Source of the DNA: CAZGVW01 sp964529265
GTDB lineage: Bacteria > Planctomycetota > Phycisphaerae > Phycisphaerales > UBA1924
Direction: 5' to 3'
NCBI GenBank assembly: GCA_964529265.1
Contig: CAZGVW010000217.1
Coordinates: 1-42,419, forward strand
Length of the DNA stretch: 42,419 nucleotides
A model generated the notes under the pieces. That model was given only the letters and a program-made list of their open reading frames with translations, was not told the DNA's origin and did not search any database. Shown here one piece after another: positions 8,560-16,958 of the stretch (positions are counted from its first letter, which is position 1; each line of letters begins with the position of its first letter). A program made the position numbers and the translations under genes.

Positions 8560-9646
8560 GACTCGGTTGTCGGAGCCCACTCGAATCCTGATCATCCGGC
8601 CGAGCGCACTGGGCGATGTCTGCCGGACCGTGCCTGTGCTCGTCAGCCTGCGCCGGGCGTGGCCGGACGCCCACATCGACTGGCTTGTGCAGGAGGAGTT
8701 TGCGCCGGCGGTTGCGTCGCACCCCGACCTGAGCGGAGTGGTCGCGTTTCCGAGGCGGAGGTTCGGCGCCCTGTGGCGGCCGGCCGTATCTGGCGAGGTG
8801 GTTCGGTGGCTGCGGGGGCTTCGAGCGCGACGATACGACCTTGTGCTCGATTGCCAGGGGCTCCTGCGGAGCGGACTCTTCGCCTGGGCGACAGGCGCGC
8901 CGCGGCGTGTGGGCTACGCGGACGCGGCGGAGCTCGGCTGGCTGGGGTGCAACAGACGCCATCGCGTTTCGCGCGAGATGCACACCGTTGATCGGATGCT
9001 GGCCCTGGTTGAGGCCGAGGGTGTGGCGCCGGTTCGAGACATGCGGCTCTACACGAGCGAGAAGGACCGCACCGGAATCGATGAGCGCCTGGCGGGCGCC
9101 AGGTACGCCCTGGTGGCGCCGACGGCCCGCTGGCCGGGCAAGCGGTGGCCGGCGGATCGGTATGCCGCGGTGTGCCGCGGGCTGCTTCAGGAAGGCGCGG
9201 TGGAGCGGATCGCGGTGGTCGGCGGGGCGGGAGAGCGGGGGCAATGCGAGCCGGTGCTCGCTCTTGCAAGCCTCGATGAGCGGGTGATTGACCTGGTGGG
9301 GAAGACGGACGTCGGCGGGCTCATGGCGCTGGTGGAGGCCTCGTCGCTGGCGCTGGCGAATGACTCGGCGGCGCTGCACATGGCGGTCGGCTTCGCGAGA
9401 CCCATGGTCGGGCTGTTCGGGCCGACGCGTCTTGACCGGGTGGGCCCCTATTGGCGTGAGGCGGATGTGATTCAGCGCCTTCGCCCGGGGGACCGTCTGG
9501 ACCACAAAGACGAGGCTTCGGGTCGCGCGGTTATGGAGCGAATCACCGTGGAGGAGACGCTCCAGAGGGCCCTCGTTGCCCTCTCGCGGCCGGTCGAGCC
9601 GCCCGCCGCGGCGCTACCATCCTCGGATGCCGCCCACGTCCGATGA
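8558..9646 (+). CDS. Glycosyltransferase family 9 (heptosyltransferase-like)
   Basis: GT9 enzymes add L-glycero-D-manno-heptose from ADP-heptose to the LPS core on the cytoplasmic side of the inner membrane. RILIIRPSALGDVCRTVPVL is the typical N-terminal strand-loop, followed by LVLDCQGLLRSGL, and in the C-terminal half LANDSAALHMAVGFARPMVGLFGPT, the ADP-heptose binding signature. Length 362 is normal. The GTG at 8558 is used here; TTG at 8567 is as likely because a TACAGT box stands 7 nt before it. It is the first gene of a six-gene operon with maf, lpxK and hldE, and hldE makes its presumed donor. Whether it is WaaC, WaaF or another GT9 cannot be settled. Confidence 0.85.
   Translation: MTRLSEPTRILIIRPSALGDVCRTVPVLVSLRRAWPDAHIDWLVQEEFAPAVASHPDLSGVVAFPRRRFGALWRPAVSGEVVRWLRGLRARRYDLVLDCQGLLRSGLFAWATGAPRRVGYADAAELGWLGCNRRHRVSREMHTVDRMLALVEAEGVAPVRDMRLYTSEKDRTGIDERLAGARYALVAPTARWPGKRWPADRYAAVCRGLLQEGAVERIAVVGGAGERGQCEPVLALASLDERVIDLVGKTDVGGLMALVEASSLALANDSAALHMAVGFARPMVGLFGPTRLDRVGPYWREADVIQRLRPGDRLDHKDEASGRAVMERITVEETLQRALVALSRPVEPPAAALPSSDAAHVR
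9615..9620 (+). promoter_or_regulatory. TACCAT box, 6 nt before maf
   Basis: TACCAT lies 6 nt before the maf ATG, inside the 3' end of the glycosyltransferase gene. It matches the other boxes placed just before start codons in this window and could drive a leaderless internal transcript. No clear -35 is visible. Confidence 0.35.
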
Positions 9647-10307
9647 CGCACGGATGCGCCAGGATGGCGCCCCCCGGCTCGTGCTGGCCAGCCGCTCGCC
9701 GCGGCGGCGTCGGCTGCTGGAGGAGGCGGGGGTGGCGCACGTGGCCATGGACCCCGGCGTTGACGATGGGCTGCTTCGCCCCGGCGCGGTGTCGGCCCGG
9801 CACTGGGCCGCGGGCCTGGCGCACCTCAAGGCGCGAGCGGCGTGGGAGGCGATTGAGCGGGAAGCGGGGCCTCGAGCGGGCGGGGACGTTGTTCTGGGGG
9901 CGGACACCATCGTGGTGAAGGAGGGGGAGATCATCGGTCAGGCCCGGGACGCGGCGGATGCGCTCCGGATCGTCCGGCTGCTCGAGGATGGCGAGCATGA
10001 TGTGATCACGGGCGCGGCGATTCTGGCGGATCGCGGGACTCGGAGGGTGGTTCTCGCGGATTCCGCGCACGTTCGGGTGGGAGTGATCGGCGCGGGGCGC
10101 ATTGCGGACTACGTGGCGTCCGGAAACTGGGCGGGGAAGGCGGGCGCGTACAACCTTGCCGAGCGTCTGGAGGCTGGATGGCCGATTGAATACGAGGGCG
10201 ACCCGGCGACGATCATGGGGCTGCCGATCCGGCGGCTGCTGCCGCTGCTCCCGGCGATCCTGCCGCGGGCGACGGCGGCGACTGAGGGTGAAGCGACACG
10301 ATGCTGA
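9627..10307 (+). CDS. maf: Maf-like nucleoside triphosphate pyrophosphatase
   Basis: Maf proteins hydrolyse dTTP/UTP or modified nucleotides to monophosphates and pyrophosphate, limiting misincorporation. The 226-residue protein has RLVLASRSPRRRRLLEEAGV at the N-terminus, GADTIVV with the conserved Asp, an altered GQARDAADALRIV (usually GKPxDxxDA), DVITGAAIL, and GKAGAYNLAE...GDPATIMGLPI at the C-terminus. The ATG at 9627 overlaps the upstream gene by 20 nt and follows a TACCAT box by 6 nt; an upstream ATG at 9576 would add 17 Arg/Pro-rich residues unlike the family. The usual QGxG around the end is changed to NLAERLEAG, so substrate choice may differ. Confidence 0.85.
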   Translation: MPPTSDDARMRQDGAPRLVLASRSPRRRRLLEEAGVAHVAMDPGVDDGLLRPGAVSARHWAAGLAHLKARAAWEAIEREAGPRAGGDVVLGADTIVVKEGEIIGQARDAADALRIVRLLEDGEHDVITGAAILADRGTRRVVLADSAHVRVGVIGAGRIADYVASGNWAGKAGAYNLAERLEAGWPIEYEGDPATIMGLPIRRLLPLLPAILPRATAATEGEATRC

Positions 10308-10729
10308 GCGGAAGCGTCATCCCGTGGTGGATCGTCCTGCCGGTGGCGGGCGTCGTGATGATGTTCGTGGCGGCGCACATCGGCGCCACGCAGCAGCGGA
10401 CGAAGCCGCCGAGCCGGCGGCGGATCCGCGTGGCGAACGGGTGGGTGATGCTGGTGACGATTCCGCTGCTGGCCGCGGGATTCGGCGTGCTGAACCCGCA
10501 CACGCAGTCCCGCGCGTTTGCGCTGGTGTGGGTGGCGGCAGTGGCGCTTCTTGCGATGACGATCGGGCTCGCGCTGCTGGACGCGGCGAACACGCTGCGC
10601 CTGGCGCGGGCTGCGCGGCGGAAATCGGCGGGCGAGGCGGCGCTGAAGGCGATCGAGGACGTGAAGAGCGCCGTTGTGGCGAAGCGCGAAGGGAGCGCGC
10701 CGCGGCGGGGGTCGGGGGCGGGCTCGTGA
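10301..10729 (+). CDS. Small integral membrane protein of unknown function
   Basis: This 142-residue protein has a first membrane helix at about 7-27 (IPWWIVLPVAGVVMMFVAAH), two more at about 47-64 and 70-93, and a basic soluble C-terminus of about 45 residues rich in Arg, Lys and Ala. It overlaps the end of maf by 7 nt and the GTG of lpxK by 4 nt, so it is translationally coupled within the LPS operon. I do not recognise the family. Its position suggests a role at the inner membrane in envelope building, but nothing in the sequence shows it. Confidence 0.7.
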   Translation: MLSGSVIPWWIVLPVAGVVMMFVAAHIGATQQRTKPPSRRRIRVANGWVMLVTIPLLAAGFGVLNPHTQSRAFALVWVAAVALLAMTIGLALLDAANTLRLARAARRKSAGEAALKAIEDVKSAVVAKREGSAPRRGSGAGS

Positions 10730-11817
10730 GAGCACATCCTGCGGCGCCGGTTCCGTTCGGCCTCGGCCGGGTGGCGGCGCCGGTGTATGGGGCGATTGTG
10801 GCGAGGCGCAATGCGCAGTTCGACCTCGGCCGGCGGGTTGTGGATGTCGGCGTCCCGGTGATCAGCGTGGGGAACCTGTCTGTCGGCGGCACGGGCAAGA
10901 CGCCCATGACGGCGCACCTCGTGCGGACGCTGCTGAGAGCGGGTCGGCGGCCGGCGATTGCGATGCGGGGGTATCGGGCGCAACGCGGGGAGATGTCGGA
11001 CGAGCAGGCGGAGTATGCACGGGTTCTGCCGGGGACCCCGGTGATCGCGCGGCCGGATCGGGCCGCGGGAATAAGGGAACATCTGAAGGGCGCGGGAGCG
11101 GCGAGAACGGATTGCATCGTGCTCGACGATGGATTCCAGCACCGGTTCGTGAAGCGGGATCTTGACATTGTGCTCGTGGATGCGACGAGAGACCCGATGG
11201 AGGAACGGCTGCTTCCGGCGGGCTGGCTGCGCGAGCCGGTCGAATCGCTGCGCCGCGCGGATTTCATCGTGATGACGCATGCGGAGGCGGTTTCCGCGGC
11301 GGAGATTGAGCGGCTGGCCGATGCGATGGAGAAGCGAGCGGGTGTCCGGCCCGTTGCGGTGTGCGCGCATGAATGGCCGCACTTCGAGACGCCGGAGGGC
11401 CGCTGCGCACTGGACGGGATCGAGGGCCGGCGCGTGTTCGCCGTGTGCGCACTCGGGAACCCGGCGCCATTCATCGCGGACATCGTTCGAGCGGGCGCCG
11501 TGATCGCCGGGGCCGCGGCGTTGCGCGACCACGCCCGGTACACGGCCGACCTGATGAACCGGATCTTCCACGAGGCGGCGCTGGCCCAGGCGGATGTCAT
11601 TCTGACCACGATGAAGGATTGGGTGAAGATCGAGCGTGTGATCGATGTCGCGAGCGCCGAGGGGCGCGGTGGTGAGCCGCCGATCTGGCGCGCGGCCCTG
11701 GCGCTGCGGTTTGTGCGGGGGGAGGAGGCGCTCGGGAAGGCCGTGGTCGCGGCGGCAGGAGGCCGGGCTGCGGCGGCGGCGTCCGCTTCGGGCGGGGCGG
11801 CAGTGCTATCCTCCTAG
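10726..11817 (+). CDS. lpxK: Tetraacyldisaccharide 4'-kinase
   Basis: LpxK phosphorylates the 4' position of the lipid A disaccharide using ATP at the inner membrane. The protein has 363 residues, with PVISVGNLSVGGTGKTPM as the Walker A region, then RPAIAMRGY, DCIVLDDGFQHRFVKRDLDIVLVDA (family signature), LPAGWLREP, and FAVCALGNPAPF. DHARYTADLMNRI and TTMKDWVKI correspond to the C-terminal substrate region, where most homologues have TEKDAVK; here the motif is TMKDWVK. The GTG at 10726 overlaps the previous stop as GTGA and places the Walker loop at the usual distance. The Ala-rich last 25 residues are poorly conserved. Confidence 0.92.
   Translation: MRAHPAAPVPFGLGRVAAPVYGAIVARRNAQFDLGRRVVDVGVPVISVGNLSVGGTGKTPMTAHLVRTLLRAGRRPAIAMRGYRAQRGEMSDEQAEYARVLPGTPVIARPDRAAGIREHLKGAGAARTDCIVLDDGFQHRFVKRDLDIVLVDATRDPMEERLLPAGWLREPVESLRRADFIVMTHAEAVSAAEIERLADAMEKRAGVRPVAVCAHEWPHFETPEGRCALDGIEGRRVFAVCALGNPAPFIADIVRAGAVIAGAAALRDHARYTADLMNRIFHEAALAQADVILTTMKDWVKIERVIDVASAEGRGGEPPIWRAALALRFVRGEEALGKAVVAAAGGRAAAAASASGGAAVLSS
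11807..11812 (+). promoter_or_regulatory. TATCCT box, 11 nt before hldE
   Basis: TATCCT ends exactly 11 nt before the hldE ATG, within the last codons of lpxK. The same hexamer at the same distance precedes the second LOG-family gene (38070-38075). Confidence 0.4.
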
Positions 11818-11823
11818 CCCCCG

Positions 11824-13332
11824 ATGGCGACCCTTCTCTCGAGAATCTCGGCCTGGAAGCCGTTCACGGCGCTTGTTGTCGGCGACTTCATGCTCGACGA
11901 GCATGTCTACGGCGACGCGGAGCGGCTGAGCCCCGATGCGCCGGTGCCGGTGCTGCGCGTGCGGCGATCGGAGGCGTCGCCGGGCGGGGCGGCCAACGTG
12001 TGCCTGGACCTGGTGGAGTTGCGAGGGCGCGTGCTGGCGTTCGGCGTCACGGGTGATGATGACGCCGGGAAGCGGCTGCGCGAGGCGCTCGCGGCGCGCG
12101 GTGTGGATGCGCGGGGACTCGTGGTTGATTCGTCGCGCCCGACCACGGTGAAGCGCAGCCTCGTCGGTCTGGCGCAGCACAGGCATCCGCAGAAGATGTT
12201 CCGCCTCGACATGGAGTCGAACGCGCCGGTGAGCGAGGCCGTCGAAGGGCGCGTGCTCGAGCGCTTCGAAGCGGCGCTGGCTGACGCGGACGTCGTGTGC
12301 ATCGAGGACTACAACAAGGGCGTGTGCTCGGAGCGCGTGTGCCGGGCGGTGATTGAATCCGCGCGGCGCGCCGGCAAACCCGTGCTGATCGATCCGGCCC
12401 TGATCGAAGACTATTCGAAGTATCGCGGGGCGACGGCCATCACGCCGAACCGGACGGAGGCGGAGCTGGCGGGCGGCCGCGCGGCGGGAGACGACCCGGG
12501 CAATGAGGCGCAGCAATCGCTGGCGCGCGACCTCCTGAACGGGCTTGATCTCGAGGCCGTCGTGTTGACGCTCGACAGGCATGGCGCGCTGCTGCTGGAG
12601 CGCGGCGAGGCTGAGGCGCAGCATGTGCCGACACTCGCGCGCGAGGTGTATGACGTCACGGGCGCCGGCGACATGGTGCTCGCGGCGCTGGCGGGCGCCC
12701 GGGCCAACGGGATCGACTGGCCGGACGCAGTGCGTTTCGCCAACGCCGCGGCGGGGCTGGAGGTCGAGGTGTTCGGCGTGCAGCCCATACCGCTCGAGCG
12801 GATCCACCACGCAGTGCTTGTTCAGTCGCGGCACCTGCTCGGAAAGACACGGACCCTGGAGGATGCGCTCGTGGAAGTAGCCGCGCTGCGGCGCGAGGGG
12901 CGCCGCATCGTGTTCACGAACGGCTGCTTCGACATCATCCACGCGGGCCACATCTCGATGCTGAGATGGGCGGCGCAGCGGGGCGATGCGCTGGTGGTGG
13001 GGCTCAACAGCGACGACTCGGTGCGGAGGCTCAAGGGCGCCGGGCGGCCGATTCATGGCGAAGCGGACCGGGCGGAGGTTCTCGGCGAACTCGAATCGGT
13101 GGACATCATCGTTCCCTTCGAGGATGACACGCCGACCGCCCTCATCAGGGCGATCCGGCCCGATGTGCTTGTCAAGGGCGGCGACTACTCGCGTGAGCAG
13201 GTGGTCGGCGGAGAGATGGTGGAGTCATGGGGCGGGCGCATCGAGATTGCTCCGATGCTCGATGGGCGCAGCACAACGGCGGTGGTGACGCGATTGCGCA
13301 GCGGTGTGGATGCGCCGGCGCCGATCGGCTGA
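11824..13332 (+). CDS. hldE: Bifunctional heptose 7-phosphate kinase / heptose 1-phosphate adenylyltransferase
   Basis: HldE makes ADP-D-glycero-beta-D-manno-heptose, the heptose donor for LPS core, in two of its steps. The 502 residues match the fused form. The N-terminal ribokinase-type kinase (about 1-335) shows VVGDFMLDEHVYG, SPGGAANV, LIDPALIEDYSKY and the catalytic DVTGAGDMVLAAL. The C-terminal cytidylyltransferase-like domain (about 355-500) shows FTNGCFDIIHAGHISML with the HxGH motif, GLNSDDSVRRLKG and KGGDYSREQVVGG. It follows lpxK by 6 nt. Together with the GT9 enzyme it supports a heptose-containing LPS core. Confidence 0.95.
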   Translation: MATLLSRISAWKPFTALVVGDFMLDEHVYGDAERLSPDAPVPVLRVRRSEASPGGAANVCLDLVELRGRVLAFGVTGDDDAGKRLREALAARGVDARGLVVDSSRPTTVKRSLVGLAQHRHPQKMFRLDMESNAPVSEAVEGRVLERFEAALADADVVCIEDYNKGVCSERVCRAVIESARRAGKPVLIDPALIEDYSKYRGATAITPNRTEAELAGGRAAGDDPGNEAQQSLARDLLNGLDLEAVVLTLDRHGALLLERGEAEAQHVPTLAREVYDVTGAGDMVLAALAGARANGIDWPDAVRFANAAAGLEVEVFGVQPIPLERIHHAVLVQSRHLLGKTRTLEDALVEVAALRREGRRIVFTNGCFDIIHAGHISMLRWAAQRGDALVVGLNSDDSVRRLKGAGRPIHGEADRAEVLGELESVDIIVPFEDDTPTALIRAIRPDVLVKGGDYSREQVVGGEMVESWGGRIEIAPMLDGRSTTAVVTRLRSGVDAPAPIG

Positions 13333-13357
13333 CCTTCCCGGAAGCCGCGGGCGAACC

Positions 13358-14302
13358 ATGCTCGACCTGAACTCACTCCCGCTCGACAGGCTCTATTCGG
13401 AACTGGCCCGGAGCGGGCTGGTGGCTCGTCTGCTGGCGATCGCCGCGGCTGAGGACCTGGGCGATCCGGGCAACCCCGCGGCTGACGTGACCACGGCGGC
13501 GTGCGGGATCGGCGGCGGGGCGAACGCCATCGTGCGATCTCGCGGCGCCGGTGTGCTTGCGGGAATGGCGCCCGCGGCCGAGGTGGCGGCGCTCATGGCG
13601 CCGAACTGCTCGCTTGAGCCCCGGATGGCGGATGGCGCAGCGTTCAGCGCCGGAAGCGAACTCGCCGTGTTGTCGGGACATGAGGGGGAGGTCCTGCGCG
13701 TGGAGCGCACGCTGCTGAATCTGCTTTCGCGGCTTGCCGGAATCGCCACGAGGACGGCCGCATTTGTGCGGGCGATCAGGGAAGGGGCGCCGGGGTCGCG
13801 CTCGCAACTCTTCGATACGCGCAAGACGACGCCGGGCCTGAGAGCGCTGGAGAAGTACGCCGTGCGCTGCGGCGGCGGCATGTGCCACAGGCTCGGCCTG
13901 TATGACGCCGTCCTGATCAAGGACAATCATCTGGCGCACGTGCCCGAGGGGGACATTGCGAAGTTCGTGGAAGCCGCGGCGAAAGCGGCGCGGGAGCGCT
14001 CGGGTCCGGATGGGCTGCGCTTCATCGAGGTCGAGGTGGATTCGCTGTCGCAACTCGAGCGCATCCTGACGATCGAGCCGGGGCTCGTGGATATTGCGCT
14101 GCTCGACAACATGTCGATCGCGGATCTTCGCGCGGCCGTCGGTCTGCGGGATGGGGCGGGTTCGCCCCTCCTGCTGGAGGCAAGCGGCGGCGTGACTCTC
14201 GATACGGTCGCCGAGATCGCCCGAACAGGTGTAGATCGCATCAGCGTGGGATCGATCACTCAATCCGCGCCGGCCGTGGACATCGGCCTGGATTTCAGGT
14301 GA
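13358..14302 (+). CDS. nadC: Quinolinate phosphoribosyltransferase (nicotinate-nucleotide pyrophosphorylase)
   Basis: NadC joins quinolinate and PRPP to give nicotinate mononucleotide in de novo NAD synthesis. Family landmarks in the 314 residues are AAAEDLGDPG near the N-terminus, VERTLLNLLSRLAGIAT, FDTRKTTPGLRALEKYAVRCGGG (substrate-binding Arg/Lys), IKDNHL, EVEVDSL, LLDNMS and SVGSITQSAPAVDIGLDF at the end. The ATG at 13358 is 25 nt after hldE; no Shine-Dalgarno is visible. It is the last gene of the LPS operon on this strand, and its stop overlaps the convergent gene by 8 nt. Confidence 0.94.
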   Translation: MLDLNSLPLDRLYSELARSGLVARLLAIAAAEDLGDPGNPAADVTTAACGIGGGANAIVRSRGAGVLAGMAPAAEVAALMAPNCSLEPRMADGAAFSAGSELAVLSGHEGEVLRVERTLLNLLSRLAGIATRTAAFVRAIREGAPGSRSQLFDTRKTTPGLRALEKYAVRCGGGMCHRLGLYDAVLIKDNHLAHVPEGDIAKFVEAAAKAARERSGPDGLRFIEVEVDSLSQLERILTIEPGLVDIALLDNMSIADLRAAVGLRDGAGSPLLLEASGGVTLDTVAEIARTGVDRISVGSITQSAPAVDIGLDFR

Positions 14303-14918
14303 GCGCAGCGCGAGGCTCTTCCGCGCTCCCCGCGCCCGCGCGGTTTCCGGCCCAGATGATCGCCGCTCCCGTGCAGGCGCCGATCATGTTGAACACCATG
14401 TCCCAGCCGGTGTTCATGTAGCCGCCCACGTTGGTCTCGGGAAGTAGGAGCACCGCGGCGAACTCCACGACCTCATTGAGCGCGCCGAGCCCCATCGACA
14501 TGCACGCGATGAGGAACGCGAGGCCGAAGCGCACCGGCGCGGCGGGACGCCCCACCGCGCGCAGGGCCTCCCAGCACACGAACGAAGACACGAAGAAGCC
14601 GTAGCAGTGCACCGCCTGGTCGTACTTCAGAATCGGCGGATGGATGGGGATGAGCATCAGGTTGTAGAGCACACCACCCTCGCCGGGCAGCGGCACGTTG
14701 CCGCCGGCCATGTGCAGCAGGCCCCAGATCGAGAGGCCCCAGAGGACGAGGTTGGAGAAGTGAACCCGCCGATCGGCCAGGAGGATGAGCACGATCAGGG
14801 CCGCCATCACCGCGGCGTAGAAGATGAACTCGCTGTTCCCGCGCGCGATGGCCACGCCGATGAAGGCGAGGAAGTACGCCGTCGTGAAGCCCATGAGCGG
14901 TAGGCGGCCTCGAAGCAT
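14295..14918 (-). CDS. DUF2238/YjdF-like integral membrane protein
   Basis: This 207-residue protein has about six predicted membrane helices. It carries the conserved polar signature of this family: DRRVHFSNLVLWGLSIWGLLH, then YDQAVHCYGFF, GALNEVVEFA and NTGWDMVFNMIGACTGA, with Asp, His, Glu and Asn inside or next to helices. No enzymatic role is established for the family. The 3' end overlaps nadC tail to tail. The gene stands 46 nt downstream of the msrC-like gene on the same strand and could be co-transcribed with it. Confidence 0.7.
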   Translation of the reverse strand: MLRGRLPLMGFTTAYFLAFIGVAIARGNSEFIFYAAVMAALIVLILLADRRVHFSNLVLWGLSIWGLLHMAGGNVPLPGEGGVLYNLMLIPIHPPILKYDQAVHCYGFFVSSFVCWEALRAVGRPAAPVRFGLAFLIACMSMGLGALNEVVEFAAVLLLPETNVGGYMNTGWDMVFNMIGACTGAAIIWAGNRAGAGSAEEPRAALT

Positions 14919-14964
14919 CGTCCCTGATATCGGGGAAATCCGCGGGCCGACTGGAGTGGACAGG

Positions 14965-15444
14965 TCAGTTCCCGGGGTCGAACCCGCCGGCCCGCAGCAC
15001 GCCCTTCAGGCCGGCCTCGTCCCTCTCGTCGAATGCGGCGAGGTCCCACGAGTCCACGTCGATCACGCCCCAGCGTCGGCCCTTCTCGAACAGCGGCAGG
15101 ACGATCTCTGAGCGGTCCCGCGGGTCACAGGCGATGTAGTCGGCCCCCAGTTCGGAAACGTCGCGGACGATCCTGGTCTCGCCCGACGTGAAGGCCTGCC
15201 CGCACACACCGTGGAGGCCGATGGGTGAGCACGCGGGCTTGTCTCGCCGCGGCCCGAGGGCGAGCCGCTGCGAATCCGGGACCCCGGACCGATCGTCGGC
15301 GACATAGAAACCGACCCACGACACGCCGTGATCCGCGAGGGACTCCCACAGCGCATCAACAACCATCTGCATGCGCGCGTCGCGCGATGCGCCGGCGGCC
15401 CGCCCCGCGAGGCGCTGCGCGATGTCCTCGTACGGCCTGCTCAT
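14965..15444 (-). CDS. msrC: GAF-domain free methionine-(R)-sulfoxide reductase
   Basis: This enzyme reduces free methionine-R-sulfoxide in the cytoplasm with thioredoxin as donor. The 159 residues form one GAF domain. The three cysteines used in catalysis by this family are present: Cys72 in KPACSPI, Cys81 in HGVCGQAF and Cys106 in YIACDPRDRSEIVLPL. The end GVIDVDSWDLAAFDERDEAGL is also typical. A TACCAT box lies 8 nt before the ATG and no Shine-Dalgarno is seen. It complements the exported thioredoxin/MsrA-like fusion at 230-1297: one would act on free methionine inside, the other probably outside. Confidence 0.88.
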   Translation of the reverse strand: MSRPYEDIAQRLAGRAAGASRDARMQMVVDALWESLADHGVSWVGFYVADDRSGVPDSQRLALGPRRDKPACSPIGLHGVCGQAFTSGETRIVRDVSELGADYIACDPRDRSEIVLPLFEKGRRWGVIDVDSWDLAAFDERDEAGLKGVLRAGGFDPGN

Positions 15445-15452
15445 GGAGGCGG

Positions 15453-15458
15453 ATGGTA
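15453..15458 (-). promoter_or_regulatory. TACCAT box, 8 nt before the fRMsr gene
   Basis: On the minus strand TACCAT ends 8 nt before the ATG at 15444. It is the same hexamer as before maf and the UbiA-like gene. Confidence 0.4.
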
Positions 15459-15491
15459 GCCCTGAGGGCGTGAGTTCTCGGGCCCGGCCAC

Positions 15492-15515
15492 CCCGGGCCT
15501 ATACTCGGGCCCGGG
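15492..15515 (+). promoter_or_regulatory. TATACT -10-like box inside an 8-bp perfect inverted repeat
   Basis: CCCGGGCC (15492-15499), the loop TATACTCG and GGCCCGGG (15508-15515) form a perfect inverted repeat. The loop holds a near-consensus -10 hexamer (15500-15505) about 53 nt before the NxxGxxAF gene. No -35 is evident at 17 nt. It could be a promoter with an overlapping operator. Confidence 0.35.
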
Positions 15516-15558
15516 TCCGAGCGAGTGGCCCCGGCCAAGGTTCGAGGAGAGAAAAGTG

Positions 15559-16941
15559 ATGTTGATTCGATCGATCGCCGCGGTGACCGCGGCTTTGGGC
15601 GTGCTTGTCGCCGGCGCCTTCGCAGGGGTTCCGACCTACAGCGGCTTCCAACTGCAGGCCCGCGCCAACTTCGCCGGCGCCTTCAACCTCCCCAACTCGA
15701 CGTTCTTCACGAACGCGACCATCGCCATCAACGATTCCGCGCAGGTGGCGATGAAACTGGAGGTCATCGGCGGGAGCGACAGCCAGGGCATCTGGTTCGG
15801 CGAAGACGCGGCGGGCGCCATCGTCTACATGTCGCCCTCCGAGGGTGTGCTCGGCGACCCGACGCTGACCAACTCCGGCATCATGGCGACCAACCAGTTC
15901 TTCACCACCCCCGTTGCAATCGTGCGCATCGATGGCCCCGCCATGACCGGCGGCCCCTTCATCTTCCCGGGCGGAGTGTTCGGCCTCATCAGCCTCGGGT
16001 CGCCAATCGTCAACGAGACCGGCGTCATCGGCTTCCGCGGGCAGCAGGGCGCGGGCGGGCAGGCGTTCATCAGCGATGACGCGGGTAGCCAAGCCCGTCA
16101 CGTTGCCGAGGTCGGCGCCAACCCGATGAGCCCTTATTCGTTCCTCTTCACGCCTGACATGAATGACGCTCGGCAGATCGCCGGCAAGGCTCGGCGCGGA
16201 CCCCTCAACGTCGTGGGCGAGAGCCAGCCGGACGAGATCAGGCTCTGGAACGCCGACGGATCATCCGTTCTCATCGCGGAGGATGCAGACTCGATGGCCA
16301 TGTCGCCCTTCGCAAGGTTCGACAACGGAGTATCCGTGAACAACGCAGGCTGGGTCGCGTTCAACTCCACGCTGGTGGGCGGCGGCCGCGGTGTCTACCT
16401 CTCAAACGGAACGACAACCCTGGAGATCGCCCGCTCCGGCGGCGCGACCCCGGATGTGGCCGACGTGGACTTCTTCCGGCCCGATGTCAACAACGACAAC
16501 GTGGTCGTCTTCCGCGGCGTCGCCCTCGATGGCCTCCGCTCCATCTTCGTCGGCGACGGGACGACGCTCACGCGCCTCGTCGCGGAGCATGACCTGTTGC
16601 CGATGGATCTCGGCATGGCCCGGATCGATCAGCACGATGGAAGCCCCGTGTATGGCGGCGCGCCCTCGATCAACAACCGCGGCGACGTCGCTTTCCAGTG
16701 CGGCCTGACGCCCCCGGACAACAACCAGGTCGAATGGGGCAGCGGTGCGTTCGTGGCGCTGGCCAAGGCTGGCGCCCCGGCCGATCTGGACGGGGACGGC
16801 ATCGTCGGCGCCGCGGATCTCGCCCTGCTCCTGGGGGCGTGGGGGCCCTGCCCCGTCCCACCAACCTGCCCCGGCGACCTCGACGGCGACGGCTCGGTCG
16901 GGGCGGGCGACCTGGCGATCATGCTGGGGTCTTGGGGCTGA
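15559..16941 (+). CDS. Secreted NxxGxxAF-repeat protein with dockerin-like tag
   Basis: This 460-residue protein has a signal peptide ending near VAGAFAG (about residue 22). The repeats INDSAQVAMK, VNNAGWVAFNS, VNNDNVVVFRG and INNRGDVAFQC follow the NxxGxxAF pattern of choice-of-anchor tandem repeat proteins, each about 60-80 residues and probably one propeller blade. Two dockerin-like loops close the protein: ADLDGDGIVGAADLALLLGAW and GDLDGDGSVGAGDLAIMLGSW, joined by a short Cys- and Pro-containing linker. The ATG at 15559 was chosen over the adjacent GTG at 15556; GAGGAG lies 9 nt upstream. Extracellular function unknown. Confidence 0.8.
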   Translation: MLIRSIAAVTAALGVLVAGAFAGVPTYSGFQLQARANFAGAFNLPNSTFFTNATIAINDSAQVAMKLEVIGGSDSQGIWFGEDAAGAIVYMSPSEGVLGDPTLTNSGIMATNQFFTTPVAIVRIDGPAMTGGPFIFPGGVFGLISLGSPIVNETGVIGFRGQQGAGGQAFISDDAGSQARHVAEVGANPMSPYSFLFTPDMNDARQIAGKARRGPLNVVGESQPDEIRLWNADGSSVLIAEDADSMAMSPFARFDNGVSVNNAGWVAFNSTLVGGGRGVYLSNGTTTLEIARSGGATPDVADVDFFRPDVNNDNVVVFRGVALDGLRSIFVGDGTTLTRLVAEHDLLPMDLGMARIDQHDGSPVYGGAPSINNRGDVAFQCGLTPPDNNQVEWGSGAFVALAKAGAPADLDGDGIVGAADLALLLGAWGPCPVPPTCPGDLDGDGSVGAGDLAIMLGSWG

Positions 16942-16958
16942 TCGGCGCTCAAAGGGTC

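Noticed and set aside
10102..10725. Upstream extension of the lpxK frame over maf and the membrane protein gene
   Set aside because: The composition is Arg/Gly/Ala-rich and it overlaps two real genes. The GTG at 10726 gives the normal LpxK length.
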